From positions 142,458 through 206,457 of the forward strand of contig JARPUW010000277.1 in NCBI GenBank assembly GCA_030533445.1: DNA of 64,000 nucleotides, read 5' to 3'. Made by a program: the position numbers and the translations under genes. The notes beneath the pieces are model-generated. The model was not told where the DNA came from. It saw nothing but the letters and a program-made list of their open reading frames with translations, and searched no databases. Source of the stretch: Cyprinodon diabolis. Its lineage: Eukaryota; Chordata; Actinopteri; Cyprinodontiformes; Cyprinodontidae. Below are positions 24,075 through 37,724 of this stretch, one piece after another; the stretch's first letter is position 1; each line of letters starts with the position of its first letter.

Positions 24075-27000
24075 GATGATTGCCAGAAAAGATCATGGCT
24101 GTATCATTAACGGTTTGTCTGTTACAACTCCAGAGGCCAAAATGGCATTATCTCACTGTGAAAAGTGCGTTTTGGCCTCAACTTCTGATTTGAAGCTTGG
24201 AACCAAAAACATCTGCTCAAATCTACTTTATATTGTTAGTTTTCAGCTCTAGGTGATTGCCTGAAAAGATCATGGCTGTATCATTAATGGTTTGTCTGTT
24301 ACAACTCCAGAGGCCAAAATGGCATTATCTCACTGTGAAAAGAGCGTTTTGGCCTCAACCTTACGATTTGAAGCTTGGAACCAAAAACATCTGCTCAAAT
24401 CTACTTTATATTGTTAGTTTTCAGCTCTAGATGATTGCCAGAAAAGATCATGGCTGTATCATTAATGGTTTGTCTGTTACAACTCCAGAGGCCAAAATGG
24501 CATTATCTCACTGTGAAAAGTGCGTTTTGGCCTCAACTTCTGATTTGAAGCTTGGAACCAAAAACATCTGCTCAAATCTACTTTATATTGTTAGTTTTCA
24601 GCTCTAGATGATTGCCAGAAAAGATCATGGCTGTATCATTAATGGTTTGTCTGTTACAACTCCAGAGGCCAAAATGGCATTATCTCACTGTGAAAAGAGC
24701 GTTTTGGCCTCAACTTCTGATTTGAAGCTTGGAACCAAAAACATCTGCTCAAATCTACTTTATATTGTTAGTTTTCAGCTCTAGATGATTGCCTGAAAAG
24801 ATCATGGCTGTATCATTAATGGTTTGTCTGTTACAACTCCAGAGGCCAAAATGGCATTATCTCACTGTGAAAAGAGCGTTTTGGCCTCAACTTCTGATTT
24901 GAAGCTTGGAACCAAAAACATCTGCTCAAATCTACTTTATATTGTTAGTTTTCAGCTCTATATGATTGCCTGAAAAGATCATGGCTGTATCATTAATAGT
25001 TTGTCTGTTACAACTCCAGAGGCCAAAATGGCATTATCTCACTGTGAAAAGTGCGTTTTGGCCTCAACTTCTGATTTGAAGCTTGGAACCAAAAACATCT
25101 GCTCAAATCTACTTTATATTGTTAGTTTTCAGCTCTAGATGATTGCCAGAAAAGATCATGGCTGTATCATTAATGGTTTGTCTGTTACAACTCCAGAGGC
25201 CAAAATGGCATTATCTCACTGTGAAAAGAGCGTTTTGGCCTCAACTTCTGATTTGAAGCTTGGAACCAAAAACATCTGCTCAAATCTACTTTATATTGTT
25301 AGTTTTCAGCTCTAGATGATTGCCAGAAAAGATCATGGCTGTATCATTAATGGTTTGTCTGTTACAACTCCAGAGGCCAAAATGGCATTATCTCACTGTG
25401 AAAAGAGCGTTTTGGCCTCAACTTCTGATTTGAAGCTTGGAACCAAAAACATCTGCTCAAATCTACTTTATATTGTTAGTTTTCAGCTCTAGATGATTGC
25501 CTGAAAAGATCATGGCTGTATCATTAATGGTTTGTCTGTTACAACTCCAGAGGCCAAAATGGCATTATCTCACTGTGAAAAGAGCGTTTTGGCCTCAACT
25601 TCTGATTTGAAGCTTGGAACCAAAAACATCTGCTCAAATCTACTTTATATTGTTAGTTTTCAGCTCTATATGATTGCCTGAAAAGATCATGGCTGTATCA
25701 TTAATAGTTTGTCTGTTACAACTCCAGAGGCCAAAATGGCATTATCTCACTGTGAAAAGTGCGTTTTGGCCTCAACTTCTGATTTGAAGCTTGGAACCAA
25801 AAACATCTGCTCAAATCTACTTTATATTGTTAGTTTTCAGCTCTAGATGATTGCCAGAAAAGATCATGGCTGTATCATTAATGGTTTGTCTGTTACAACT
25901 CCAGAGGCCAAAATGGCATTATCTCACTGTGAAAAGAGCGTTTTGGCCTCAACTTCTGATTTGAAGCTTGGAACCAAAAACATCTGCTCAAATCTACTTT
26001 ATATTGATAGTTTTCAGCTCTAGGTGATTGCCTGAAAAGATCATGGCTGTATCATTAATGGTTTGTCTGTTACAACTCCAGAGGCCAAAATGGCATTATC
26101 TCACTGTGAAAAGAGCGTTTTGGCCTCAACCTTCTGATTTGAAGCTTGGAACCAAAAACATCTGCTCAAATCTACTTTATATTGTTAGTTTTCAGCTCTA
26201 GATGATTGCCAGAAAAGATCATGGCTGTATCATTAATGGTTTGTCTGTTACAACTCCAGAGGCCAAAATGGCATTATCTCACTGTGAAAAGAGCGTTTTG
26301 GCCTCAACCTTCTGATTTGAAGATTGGAACCAAAAACATCTGCTCAAATCTACTTTATATTGTTAGTTTTCAGCTCTAGATGATTGCCAGAAAAGATCAT
26401 GGCTGTATCATTAACGGTTTGTCTGTTACAACTCCAGAGGCCAAAATGGCATTATCTCACTGTGAAAAGTGCGTTTTGGCCTCAACTTCTGATTTGAAGC
26501 TTGGAACCAAAAACATCTGCTCAAATCTACTTTATATTGTTAGTTTTCAGCTCTAGGTGATTGCCTGAAAAGATCATGGCTGTATCATTAATGGTTTGTC
26601 TGTTACAACTCCAGAGGCCAAAATGGCATTATCTCACTGTGAAAAGAGCGTTTTGGCCTCAACCTTACGATTTGAAGCTTGGAACCAAAAACATCTGCTC
26701 AAATCTACTTTATATTGTTAGTTTTCAGCTCTAGATGATTGCCAGAAAAGATCATGGCTGTATCATTAATGGTTTGTCTGTTACAACTCCAGAGGCCAAA
26801 ATGGCATTATCTCACTGTGAAAAGTGCGTTTTGGCCTCAACTTCTGATTTGAAGCTTGGAACCAAAAACATCTGCTCAAATCTACTTTATATTGTTAGTT
26901 TTCAGCTCTAGATGATTGCCAGAAAAGATCATGGCTGTATCATTAATGGTTTGTCTGTTACAACTCCAGAGGCCAAAATGGCATTATCTCACTGTGAAAA

Positions 27001-29391
27001 GAGCGTTTTGGCCTCAACTTCTGATTTGAAGCTTGGAACCAAAAACATCTGCTCAAATCTACTTTATATTGTTAGTTTTCAGCTCTAGATGATTGCCTGA
27101 AAAGATCATGGCTGTATCATTAATGGTTTGTCTGTTACAACTCCAGAGGCCAAAATGGCATTATCTCACTGTGAAAAGAGCGTTTTGGCCTCAACTTCTG
27201 ATTTGAAGCTTGGAACCAAAAACATCTGCTCAAATCTACTTTATATTGTTAGTTTTCAGCTCTATATGATTGCCTGAAAAGATCATGGCTGTATCATTAA
27301 TAGTTTGTCTGTTACAACTCCAGAGGCCAAAATGGCATTATCTCACTGTGAAAAGTGCGTTTTGGCCTCAACTTCTGATTTGAAGCTTGGAACCAAAAAC
27401 ATCTGCTCAAATCTACTTTATATTGTTAGTTTTCAGCTCTAGATGATTGCCAGAAAAGATCATGGCTGTATCATTAATGGTTTGTCTGTTACAACTCCAG
27501 AGGCCAAAATGGCATTATCTCACTGTGAAAAGAGCGTTTTGGCCTCAACTTCTGATTTGAAGCTTGGAACCAAAAACATCTGCTCAAATCTACTTTATAT
27601 TGATAGTTTTCAGCTCTAGGTGATTGCCTGAAAAGATCATGGCTGTATCATTAATGGTTTGTCTGTTACAACTCCAGAGGCCAAAATGGCATTATCTCAC
27701 TGTGAAAAGAGCGTTTTGGCCTCAACCTTCTGATTTGAAGCTTGGAACCAAAAACATCTGCTCAAATCTACTTTATATTGTTAGTTTTCAGCTCTAGATG
27801 ATTGCCAGAAAAGATCATGGCTGTATCATTAATGGTTTGTCTATTACAACTCCAGAGGCCAAAATGGCATTATCTCACTGTGAAAAGAGCGTTTTGGCCT
27901 CAACCTTCTGATTTGAAGCTTGGAACCAAAAACATCTGCTCAAATCTACTTTATATTGTTAGTTTTCAGCTCTAGATGATTGCCAGAAAAGATCATGGCT
28001 GTATAATTAATGGTTTGTCTATTACAACTCCAGAGGCCAAAATGGCATTATCTCACTGTGAAAAGAGCGTTTTGGCCTCAACTTCTGATTTGAAGCTTGG
28101 AACCAAAAACATCTGCTCAAATCTACTTTATATTGTTAGTTTTCAGCTCTAGATGATTGCCAGAAAAGATCATGGCTGTATCATTAATGGTTTGTCTGTT
28201 ACAACTCCAGAGGCCAAAATGGCATTATCTCACTGTGAAAAGAGCGTTTTGGCCTCAACTTATGATTTGAAGCTTGGAACCAAAAACATCTGCTCAAATC
28301 TACTTTATATTGTTAGTTTTCAGCTCTAGATGATTGCCTGAAAAGATCATGGCTGTATCATTAATGGTTTGTCTGTTACAACTCCAGAGGCCAAAATGGC
28401 ATTATCTCACTGTGAAAAGTGCGTTTTGGCCTCAACTTCTGATTTGAAGCTTGGAACCAAAAACATCTGCTCAAATCTACTTTATATTGTTAGTTTTCAG
28501 CTCTAGGTGATTGCCTGAAAAGATCATGGCTGTATCATTAATGGTTTGTCTGTTACAACTCCAGAGGCCAAAATGGCATTATCTCACTGTGAAAAGAGCG
28601 TTTTGGCCTCAACCTTACGATTTGAAGCTTGGAACCAAAAACATCTGCTCAAATCTACTTTATATTGTTAGTTTTCAGCTCTAGATGATTGCCAGAAAAG
28701 ATCATGGCTGTATCATTAATGGTTTGTCTGTTACAACTCCAGAGGCCAAAATGGCATTATCTCACTGTGAAAAGTGCGTTTTGGCCTCAACTTCTGATTT
28801 GAAGCTTAGAACCAAAAACATCTGCTCAAATCTACTTTATATTGTTAGTTTTCAGCTCTAGATGATTGCCAGAAAAGATCATGGCTGTATCATTAATGGT
28901 TTGTCTGTTACAACTCCAGAGGCCAAAATGGCATTATCTCACTGTGAAAAGAGCGTTTTGGCCTCAACTTCTGATTTGAAGCTTGGAACCAAAAACATCT
29001 GCTCAAATCTACTTTATATTGTTAGTTTTCAGCTCTAGATGATTGCCAGAAAAGATCATGGCTGTATCATTAATGGTTTGTCTGTTACAACTCCAGAGGC
29101 CAAAATGGCATTATCTCACTGTGAAAAGTGCGTTTTGGCCTCAACTTCTGATTTGAAGCTTGGAACCAAAAACATCTGCTCAAATCTACTTTATATTGTT
29201 AGTTTTCAGCTCTATATGATTGCCTGAAAAGATCATGGCTGTATCATTAATAGTTTGTCTGTTACAACTCCAGAGGCCAAAATGGCATTATCTCACTCTG
29301 AAAAGTGCGTTTTGGCCTCAACTTCTGATTTGAAGCTTGGAACCAAAAACATCTGCTCAAATCTACTTTATATTGTTAGTTTTCAGCTCTA
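24075..29391. repeat. 30-monomer HOR, 5317 bp, copy 2
   Basis: This is a second tandem copy at an offset of exactly 5317 bp. The offset is confirmed at several independent markers: aacgg monomer starts 18758/24075 and 21062/26379, and A-t7 monomers at 23721/29038 that run into a D start. Private substitutions (acttatgat, cttagaacc, ctcactctg) are shared at the same relative positions. I found no difference between the copies where I compared them, but I did not check every base. After 29391 the next monomer (tttgtt, ggcatcaac) no longer matches the aacgg monomer expected for a third copy, although the six types after it still agree. Confidence 0.92.
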
Positions 29392-32300
29392 GATGATTGC
29401 CAGAAAAGATCATGGCTGTATCATTAATGGTTTGTTTGTTACAACTCCAGAGGCCAAAATGGCATTATCTCACTGTGAAAAGTGCGTTTTGGCATCAACT
29501 TCTGATTTGAAGCTTGGAACCAAAAACATCTGCTCAAATCTACTTTATATTGTTAGTTTTCAGCTCTAGGTGATTGCCTGAAAAGATCATGGCTGTATCA
29601 TTAATGGTTTGTCTGTTACAACTCCAGAGGCCAAAATGGCATTATCTCACTGTGAAAAGAGCGTTTTGGCCTCAACCTTACGATTTGAAGCTTGGAACCA
29701 AAAACATCTGCTCAAATCTACTTTATATTGTTAGTTTTCAGCTCTAGATGATTGCCAGAAAAGATCATGGCTGTATCATTAATGGTTTGTCTGTTACAAC
29801 TCCAGAGGCCAAAATGGCATTATCTCACTGTGAAAAGTGCGTTTTGGCCTCAACTTCTGATTTGAAGCTTGGAACCAAAAACATCTGCTCAAATCTACTT
29901 TATATTGTTAGTTTTCAGCTCTAGATGATTGCCAGAAAAGATCATGGCTGTATCATTAATGGTTTGTCTGTTACAACTCCAGAGGCCAAAATGGCATTAT
30001 CTCACTGTGAAAAGAGCGTTTTGGCCTCAACTTCTGATTTGAAGCTTGGAACCAAAAACATCTGCTCAAATCTACTTTATATTGTTAGTTTTCAGCTCTA
30101 GATGATTGCCTGAAAAGATCATGGCTGTATCATTAATGGTTTGTCTGTTACAACTCCAGAGGCCAAAATGGCATTATCTCACTGTGAAAAGAGCGTTTTG
30201 GCCTCAACTTCTGATTTGAAGCTTGGAACCAAAAACATCTGCTCAAATCTACTTTATATTGTTAGTTTTCAGCTCTATATGATTGCCTGAAAAGATCATG
30301 GCTGTATCATTAATAGTTTGTCTGTTACAACTCCAGAGGCCAAAATGGCATTATCTCACTGTGAAAAGTGCGTTTTGGCCTCAACTTCTGATTTGAAGCT
30401 TGGAACCAAAAACATCTGCTCAAATCTACTTTATATTGTTAGTTTTCAGCTCTAGATGATTGCCAGAAAAGATCATGGCTGTATCATTAATGGTTTGTCT
30501 GTTACAACTCCAGAGGCCAAAATGGCATTATCTCACTGTGAAAAGAGCGTTTTGGCCTCAACTTCTGATTTGAAGCTTGGAACCAAAAACATCTGCTCAA
30601 ATCTACTTTATATTGTTAGTTTTCAGCTCTAGATGATTGCCTGAAAAGATCATGGCTGTATCATTAATGGTTTGTCTGTTACAACTCCAGAGGCCAAAAT
30701 GGCATTATCTCACTGTGAAAAGAGCGTTTTGGCCTCAACTTCTGATTTGAAGCTTGGAACCAAAAACATCTGCTCAAATCTACTTTATATTGTTAGTTTT
30801 CAGCTCTATATGATTGCCTGAAAAGATCATGGCTGTATCATTAATAGTTTGTCTGTTACAACTCCAGAGGCCAAAATGGCATTATCTCACTGTGAAAAGT
30901 GCGTTTTGGCCTCAACTTCTGATTTGAAGCTTGGAACCAAAAACATCTGCTCAAATCTACTTTATATTGTTAGTTTTCAGCTCTAGATGATTGCCATAAA
31001 AGATCATGGCTGTATCATTAATGGTTTGTCTGTTACAACTCCAGAGGCCAAAATGGCATTATCTCACTGTGAAAAGAGCGTTTTGGCCTCAACTTCTGAT
31101 TTGAAGCTTGGAACCAAAAACATCTGCTCAAATCTACTTTATATTGATAGTTTTCAGCTCTAGGTGATTGCCTGAAAAGATCATGGCTGTATCATTAATG
31201 GTTTGTCTGTTACAACTCCAGAGGCCAAAATGGCATTATCTCACTGTGAAAAGAGCGTTTTGGCCTCAACCTTCTGATTTGAAGCTTGGAACCAAAAACA
31301 TCTGCTCAAATCTACTTTATATTGTTAGTTTTCAGCTCTAGATGATTGCCAGAAAAGATCATGGCTGTATCATTAATGGTTTGTCTGTTACAACTCCAGA
31401 GGCCAAAATGGCATTATCTCACTGTGAAAAGAGCGTTTTGGCCTCAACCTTCTGATTTGAAGATTGGAACCAAAAACATCTGCTCAAATCTACTTTATAT
31501 TGTTAGTTTTCAGCTCTAGATGATTGCCAGAAAAGATCATGGCTGTATCATTAACGGTTTGTCTGTTACAACTCCAGAGGCCAAAATGGCATTATCTCAC
31601 TGTGAAAAGTGCGTTTTGGCCTCAACTTCTGATTTCAAGCTTGGAACCAAAAACATCTGCTCAAATCTACTTTATATTGTTAGTTTTCAGCTCTAGGTGA
31701 TTGCCTGAAAAGATCATGGCTGTATCATTAATGGTTTGTCTGTTACAACTCCAGAGGCCAAAATGGCATTATCTCACTGTGAAAAGAGCGTTTTGGCCTC
31801 AACCTTACGATTTGAAGCTTGGAACCAAAAACATCTGCTCAAATCTACTTCATATTGTTAGTTTTCAGCTCTAGATGATTGCCAGAAAAGATCATGGCTG
31901 TATCATTAATGGTTTGTCTGTTACAACTCCAGAGGCCAAAATGGCATTATCTCACTGTGAAAAGTGCGTTTTGGCCTCAACTTCTGATTTGAAGCTTGGA
32001 ACCAAAAACATCTGCTCAAATCTACTTTATATTGTTAGTTTTCAGCTCTAGATGATTGCCAGAAAAGATCATGGCTGTATCATTAATGGTTTGTCTGTTA
32101 CAACTCCAGAGGCCAAAATGGCATTATCTCACTGTGAAAAGAGCGTTTTGGCCTCAACTTCTGATTTGAAGCTTGGAACCAAAAACATCTGCTCAAATCT
32201 ACTTTATATTGTTAGTTTTCAGCTCTAGATGATTGCCTGAAAAGATCATGGCTGTATCATTAATGGTTTGTCTGTTACAACTCCAGAGGCCAAAATGGCA

Positions 32301-35300
32301 TTATCTCACTGTGAAAAGAGCGTTTTGGCCTCAACTTCTGATTTGAAGCTTGGAACCAAAAACATCTGCTCAAATCTACTTTATATTGTTAGTTTTCAGC
32401 TCTATATGATTGCCTGAAAAGATCATGGCTGTATCATTAATAGTTTGTCTGTTACAACTCCAGAGGCCAAAATGGCATTATCTCACTGTGAAAAGTGCGT
32501 TTTGGCCTCAACTTCTGATTTGAAGCTTGGAACCAAAAACATCTGCTCAAATCTACTTTATATTGTTAGTTTTCAGCTCTAGATGATTGCCAGAAAAGAT
32601 CATGGCTGTATCATTAATGGTTTGTCTGTTACAACTCCAGAGGCCAAAATGGCATTATCTCACTGTGAAAAGAGCGTTTTGGCCTCAACTTCTGATTTGA
32701 AGCTTGGAACCAAAAACATCTGCTCAAATCTACTTTATATTGATAGTTTTCAGCTCTAGGTGATTGCCTGAAAAGATCATGGCTGTATCATTAATGGTTT
32801 GTCTGTTACAACTCCAGAGGCCAAAATGGCATTATCTCACTGTGAAAAGAGCGTTTTGGCCTCAACCTTCTGATTTGAAGCTTGGAACCAAAAACATCTG
32901 CTCAAATCTACTTTATATTGTTAGTTTTCAGCTCTAGATGATTGCCAGAAAAGATCATGGCTGTTTCATTAATGGTTTGTCTATTACAACTCCAGAGGCC
33001 AAAATGGCATTATCTCACTGTGAAAAGAGCGTTTTGGCCTCAACCTTCTGATTTGAAGCTTGGAACCAAAAACATCTGCTCAAATCTACTTTATATTGTT
33101 AGTTTTCAGCTCTAGATGATTGCCAGAAAAGATCATGGCTGTATAATTAATGGTTTGTCTATTACAACTCCAGAGGCCAAAATGGCATTATCTCACTGTG
33201 AAAAGAGCGTTTTGGCCTCAACTTCTGATTTGAAGCTTGGAACCAAAAACATCTGCTCAAATCTACTTTATATTGTTAGTTTTCAGCTCTAGATGATTGC
33301 CAGAAAAGATCATGGCTGTATCATTAATGGTTTGTCTGTTACAACTCAAGAGGCCAAAATGGCATTATCTCACTGTGAAAAGTGCGTTTTGGCCTCAACT
33401 TCTGATTTGAAGCTTGAAACCAAAAAAATCTGCTCAAATCTACTTTATATTGTTAGTTTTCAGCTCTAGATGATTGCCTGAAAAGATCATGGCTGTATCA
33501 TTAATGGTTTGTCTGTTACAACTCCAGAGGCCAAAATGGCATTATCTCACTGTGAAAAGAGCGTTTTGGCCTCAACCTTCTGATTTGAAGCTTGGAACCA
33601 AAAACATCTGCTCAAATCTACTTTATATTGTTAGTTTTCAGCTCTAGATGATTGCCAGAAAAGATCATGGCTGTATCATTAATGGTTTGTCTGTTACAAC
33701 TCCAGAGGCCAAAATGGCATTATCTCACTGTGAAAAGAGCGTTTTGGCCTCAACTTCTGATTTGAAGCTTGGAACCAAAAACATCTGCTCAAATCTACTT
33801 TATATTGTTAGTTTTCAGCTCTAGATGATTGCCTGAAAAGATCATGGCTGTATCATTAATGGTTTGTCTGTTACAACTCCAGAGGCCAAAATGGCATTAT
33901 CTCACTGTGAAAAGAGCGTTTTGGCCTCAACTTCTGATTTGAAGCTTGGAACCAAAAACATCTGCTCAAATCTACTTTATATTGTTAGTTTTCAGCTCTA
34001 TATGATTGCCTGAAAAGATCATGGCTGTATCATTAATAGTTTGTCTGTTACAACTCCAGAGGCCAAAATGGCATTATCTCACTGTGAAAAGTGCGTTTTG
34101 GCCTCAACTTCTGATTTGAAGCTTGGAACCAAAAACATCTGCTCAAATCTACTTTATATTGTTAGTTTTCAGCTCTAGATGATTGCCAGAAAAGATCATG
34201 GCTGTATCATTAATGGTTTGTCTGTTACAACTCCAGAGGCCAAAATGGCATTATCTCACTGTGAAAAGAGCGTTTTGGCCTCAACTTCTGATTTGAAGCT
34301 TGGAACCAAAAACATCTGCTCAAATCTACTTTATATTGATAGTTTTCAGCTCTAGGTGATTGCCTGAAAAGATCATGGCTGTATCATTAATGGTTTGTCT
34401 GTTACAACTCCAGAGGCCAAAATGGCATTATCTCACTGTGAAAAGAGCGTTTTGGCCTCAACCTTCTGATTTGAAGCTTGGAACCAAAAACATCTGCTCA
34501 AATCTACTTTATATTGTTAGTTTTCAGCTCTATATGATTGCCTGAAAAGATCATGGCTGTATCATTAATAGTTTGTCTGTTACAACTCCAGAGGCCAAAA
34601 TGGCATTATCTCACTGTGAAAAGTGCGTTTTGGCCTCAACTTCTGATTTGAAGCTTGGAACCAAAAACATCTGCTCAAATCTACTTTATATTGTTAGTTT
34701 TCAGCTCTAGATGATTGCCAGAAAAGATCATGGCTGTATCATTAATGGTTTGTCTGTTACAACTCCAGAGGCCAAAATGGCATTATCTCACTGTGAAAAG
34801 AGCGTTTTGGCCTCAACTTCTGATTTGAAGCTTGGAACCAAAAACATCTGCTCAAATCTACTTTATATTGATAGTTTTCAGCTCTAGGTGATTGCCTGAA
34901 AAGATCATGGCTGTATCATTAATGGTTTGTCTGTTACAACTCCAGAGGCCAAAATGGCATTATCTCACTGTGAAAAGAGCGTTTTGGCCTCAACCTTCTG
35001 ATTTGAAGCTTGGAACCAAAAACATCTGCTCAAATCTACTTTATATTGTTAGTTTTCAGCTCTAGATGATTGCCAGAAAAGATCATGGCTGTATCATTAA
35101 TGGTTTGTCTATTACAACTCCAGAGGCCAAAATGGCATTATCTCACTGTGAAAAGAGCGTTTTGGCCTCAACCTTCTGATTTGAAGCTTGGAACCAAAAA
35201 CATCTGCTCAAATCTACTTTATATTGTTAGTTTTCAGCTCTAGATGATTGCCAGAAAAGATCATGGCTGTATAATTAATGGTTTGTCTATTACAACTCCA

Positions 35301-37192
35301 GAGGCCAAAATGGCATTATCTCACTGTGAAAAGAGCGTTTTGGCCTCAACTTCTGATTTGAAGCTTGGAACCAAAAACATCTGCTCAAATCTACTTTATA
35401 TTGTTAGTTTTCAGCTCTAGATGATTGCCAGAAAAGATCATGGCTGTATCATTAATGGTTTGTCTGTTACAACTAAAGAGGCCAAAATGGCATTATCTCA
35501 CTGTGAAAAGTGCGTTTTGGCCTCAACTTCTGATTTGAAGCTTGAAACCAAAAAAATCTGCTCAAATCTACTTTATATTGTTAGTTTTCAGCTCTAGATG
35601 ATTGCCTGAAAAGATCATGGCTGTATCATTAATGGTTTGTCTGTTACAACTCCAGAGGCCAAAATGGCATTATCTCACTGTGAAAAGAGCGTTTTGGCCT
35701 CAACTTCTGATTTGAAGCTTGGAACCAAAAACATCTGCTCAAATCTACTTTATATTGTTAGTTTTCAGCTCTAGATGATTGCCTGAAAAGATCATGGCTG
35801 TATCATTAATGGTTTGTCTGTTACAACTCCAGAGGCCAAAATGGCATTATCTCACGGTGAAAAGTGCGTTTTGGCCTCAACTTCTGATTTGAAGCTTGGA
35901 ACCAAAAACATCTGCTCAAATCTACTTTATATTGTTAGTTTTCAGCTCTAGATGATTGCCAGAAAAGATCATGGCTGTATCATTAATGGTTTGTCTGTTA
36001 CAACTCCAGAGGCCAAAATGGCATTATCTCACTGTGAAAAGAGCGTTTTGGCCTCAACCTTCTGATTTGAAGCTTGAAACCAAAAACATCTGCTCAAATC
36101 TACTTTATATTGTTAGTTTTCAGCTCTAGATGATTGCCAGAAAAGATCATGGCTGTATCATTAATGGTTTGTCTGTTACAACTCCAGAGGCCAAAATGGC
36201 ATTATCTCACTGTGAAAAGAGCGTTTTGGCCTCAACTTCTGATTTGAAGCTTGGAACCAAAAACATCTGCTCAAATCTACTTTATATTGATAGTTTTCAG
36301 CTCTAGGTGATTGCCTGAAAAGATCATGGCTGTATCATTAATGGTTTGTCTGTTACAACTCCAGAGGCCAAAATGGCATTATCTCACTGTGAAAAGAGCG
36401 TTTTGGCCTCAACCTTCTGATTTGAAGCTTGGAACCAAAAACATCTGCTCAAATCTACTTTATATTGTTAGTTTTCAGCTCTAGATGATTGCCAGAAAAG
36501 ATCATGGCTGTATCATTAATGGTTTGTCTATTACAACTCCAGAGGCCAAAATGGCATTATCTCACTGTGAAAAGAGCGTTTTGGCCTCAACCTTCTGATT
36601 TGAAGCTTGGAACCAAAAACATCTGCTCAAATCTACTTTATATTGTTAGTTTTCAGCTCTAGATGATTGCCAGAAAAGATCATGGCTGTATAATTAATGG
36701 TTTGTCTATTACAACTCCAGAGGCCAAAATGGCATTATCTCACTGTGAAAAGAGCGTTTTGGCCTCAACTTCTGATTTGAAGCTTGGAACCAAAAACATC
36801 TGCTCAAATCTACTTTATATTGTTAGTTTTCAGCTCTAGATGATTGCCAGAAAAGATCATGGCTGTATCATTAATGGTTTGTCTGTTACAACTAAAGAGG
36901 CCAAAATGGCATTATCTCACTGTGAAAAGTGCGTTTTGGCCTCAACTTCTGATTTGAAGCTTGAAACCAAAAAAATCTGCTCAAATCTACTTTATATTGT
37001 TAGTTTTCAGCTCTAGATGATTGCCTGAAAAGATCATGGCTGTATCATTAATGGTTTGTCTGTTACAACTCCAGAGGCCAAAATGGCATTATCTCACTGT
37101 GAAAAGAGCGTTTTGGCCTCAACTTCTGATTTGAAGCTTGGAACCAAAAACATCTGCTCAAATCTACTTTATATTGTTAGTTTTCAGCTCTA
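29392..37192. repeat. Mosaic satellite segment linking the 5317-bp and 11171-bp HORs
   Basis: The first monomers (29392-30631) resemble the opening of the 30-monomer HOR. From 30809 to about 33468 there is a 15-monomer cassette: D-t7, A with ccataaaag and attgatag, C-s8, gaagattgg, aacgg with tttcaag, C-s9 with ttcatattg, A-t7, A-s7, B-s7, D-t7, attgatag, C-s8, tctatt, gtataatt, actcaag with gaaacc and a seven-a run. The same cassette recurs at 40030 and 51201. After linker monomers, a C-s8, D-t7, attgatag trio at 34355-34886 leads into an 8-monomer duplication. Variants cacggtg, cttgaaac and actaaag first appear here, so this zone starts the family that fills the rest of the window. Confidence 0.8.
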
Positions 37193-37724
37193 GATGATTG
37201 CCTGAAAAGATCATGGCTGTATCATTAATGGTTTGTCTGTTACAACTCCAGAGGCCAAAATGGCATTATCTCACGGTGAAAAGTGCGTTTTGGCCTCAAC
37301 TTCTGATTTGAAGCTTGGAACCAAAAACATCTGCTCAAATCTACTTTATATTGTTAGTTTTCAGCTCTAGATGATTGCCAGAAAAGATCATGGCTGTATC
37401 ATTAATGGTTTGTCTGTTACAACTCCAGAGGCCAAAATGGCATTATCTCACTGTGAAAAGAGCGTTTTGGCCTCAACCTTCTGATTTGAAGCTTGAAACC
37501 AAAAACATCTGCTCAAATCTACTTTATATTGTTAGTTTTCAGCTCTAGATGATTGCCAGAAAAGATCATGGCTGTATCATTAATGGTTTGTCTGTTACAA
37601 CTCCAGAGGCCAAAATGGCATTATCTCACTGTGAAAAGAGCGTTTTGGCCTCAACTTCTGATTTGAAGCTTGGAACCAAAAACATCTGCTCAAATCTACT
37701 TTATATTGTTAGTTTTCAGCTCTA
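34887..37724. repeat. 8-monomer (1419-bp) tandem duplication
   Basis: Monomers 34887-36305 and 36306-37724 carry the same eight types in the same order: C-s8, A-s8 (tctatt), A-s7 (gtataatt, tctatt), A-t7 (actaaag, gaaacc, seven-a run), B-s7, B-t7 (cacggtg), A-s8 (cttgaaac), A-s7. The start-to-start distance is 1419 bp for each of these monomers. The only difference noticed is in the last monomer, attgatag near 36290 versus attgttag near 37709. The related segment at 59882-63960 has a single copy of this unit, so the duplication is local and recent. Confidence 0.88.
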
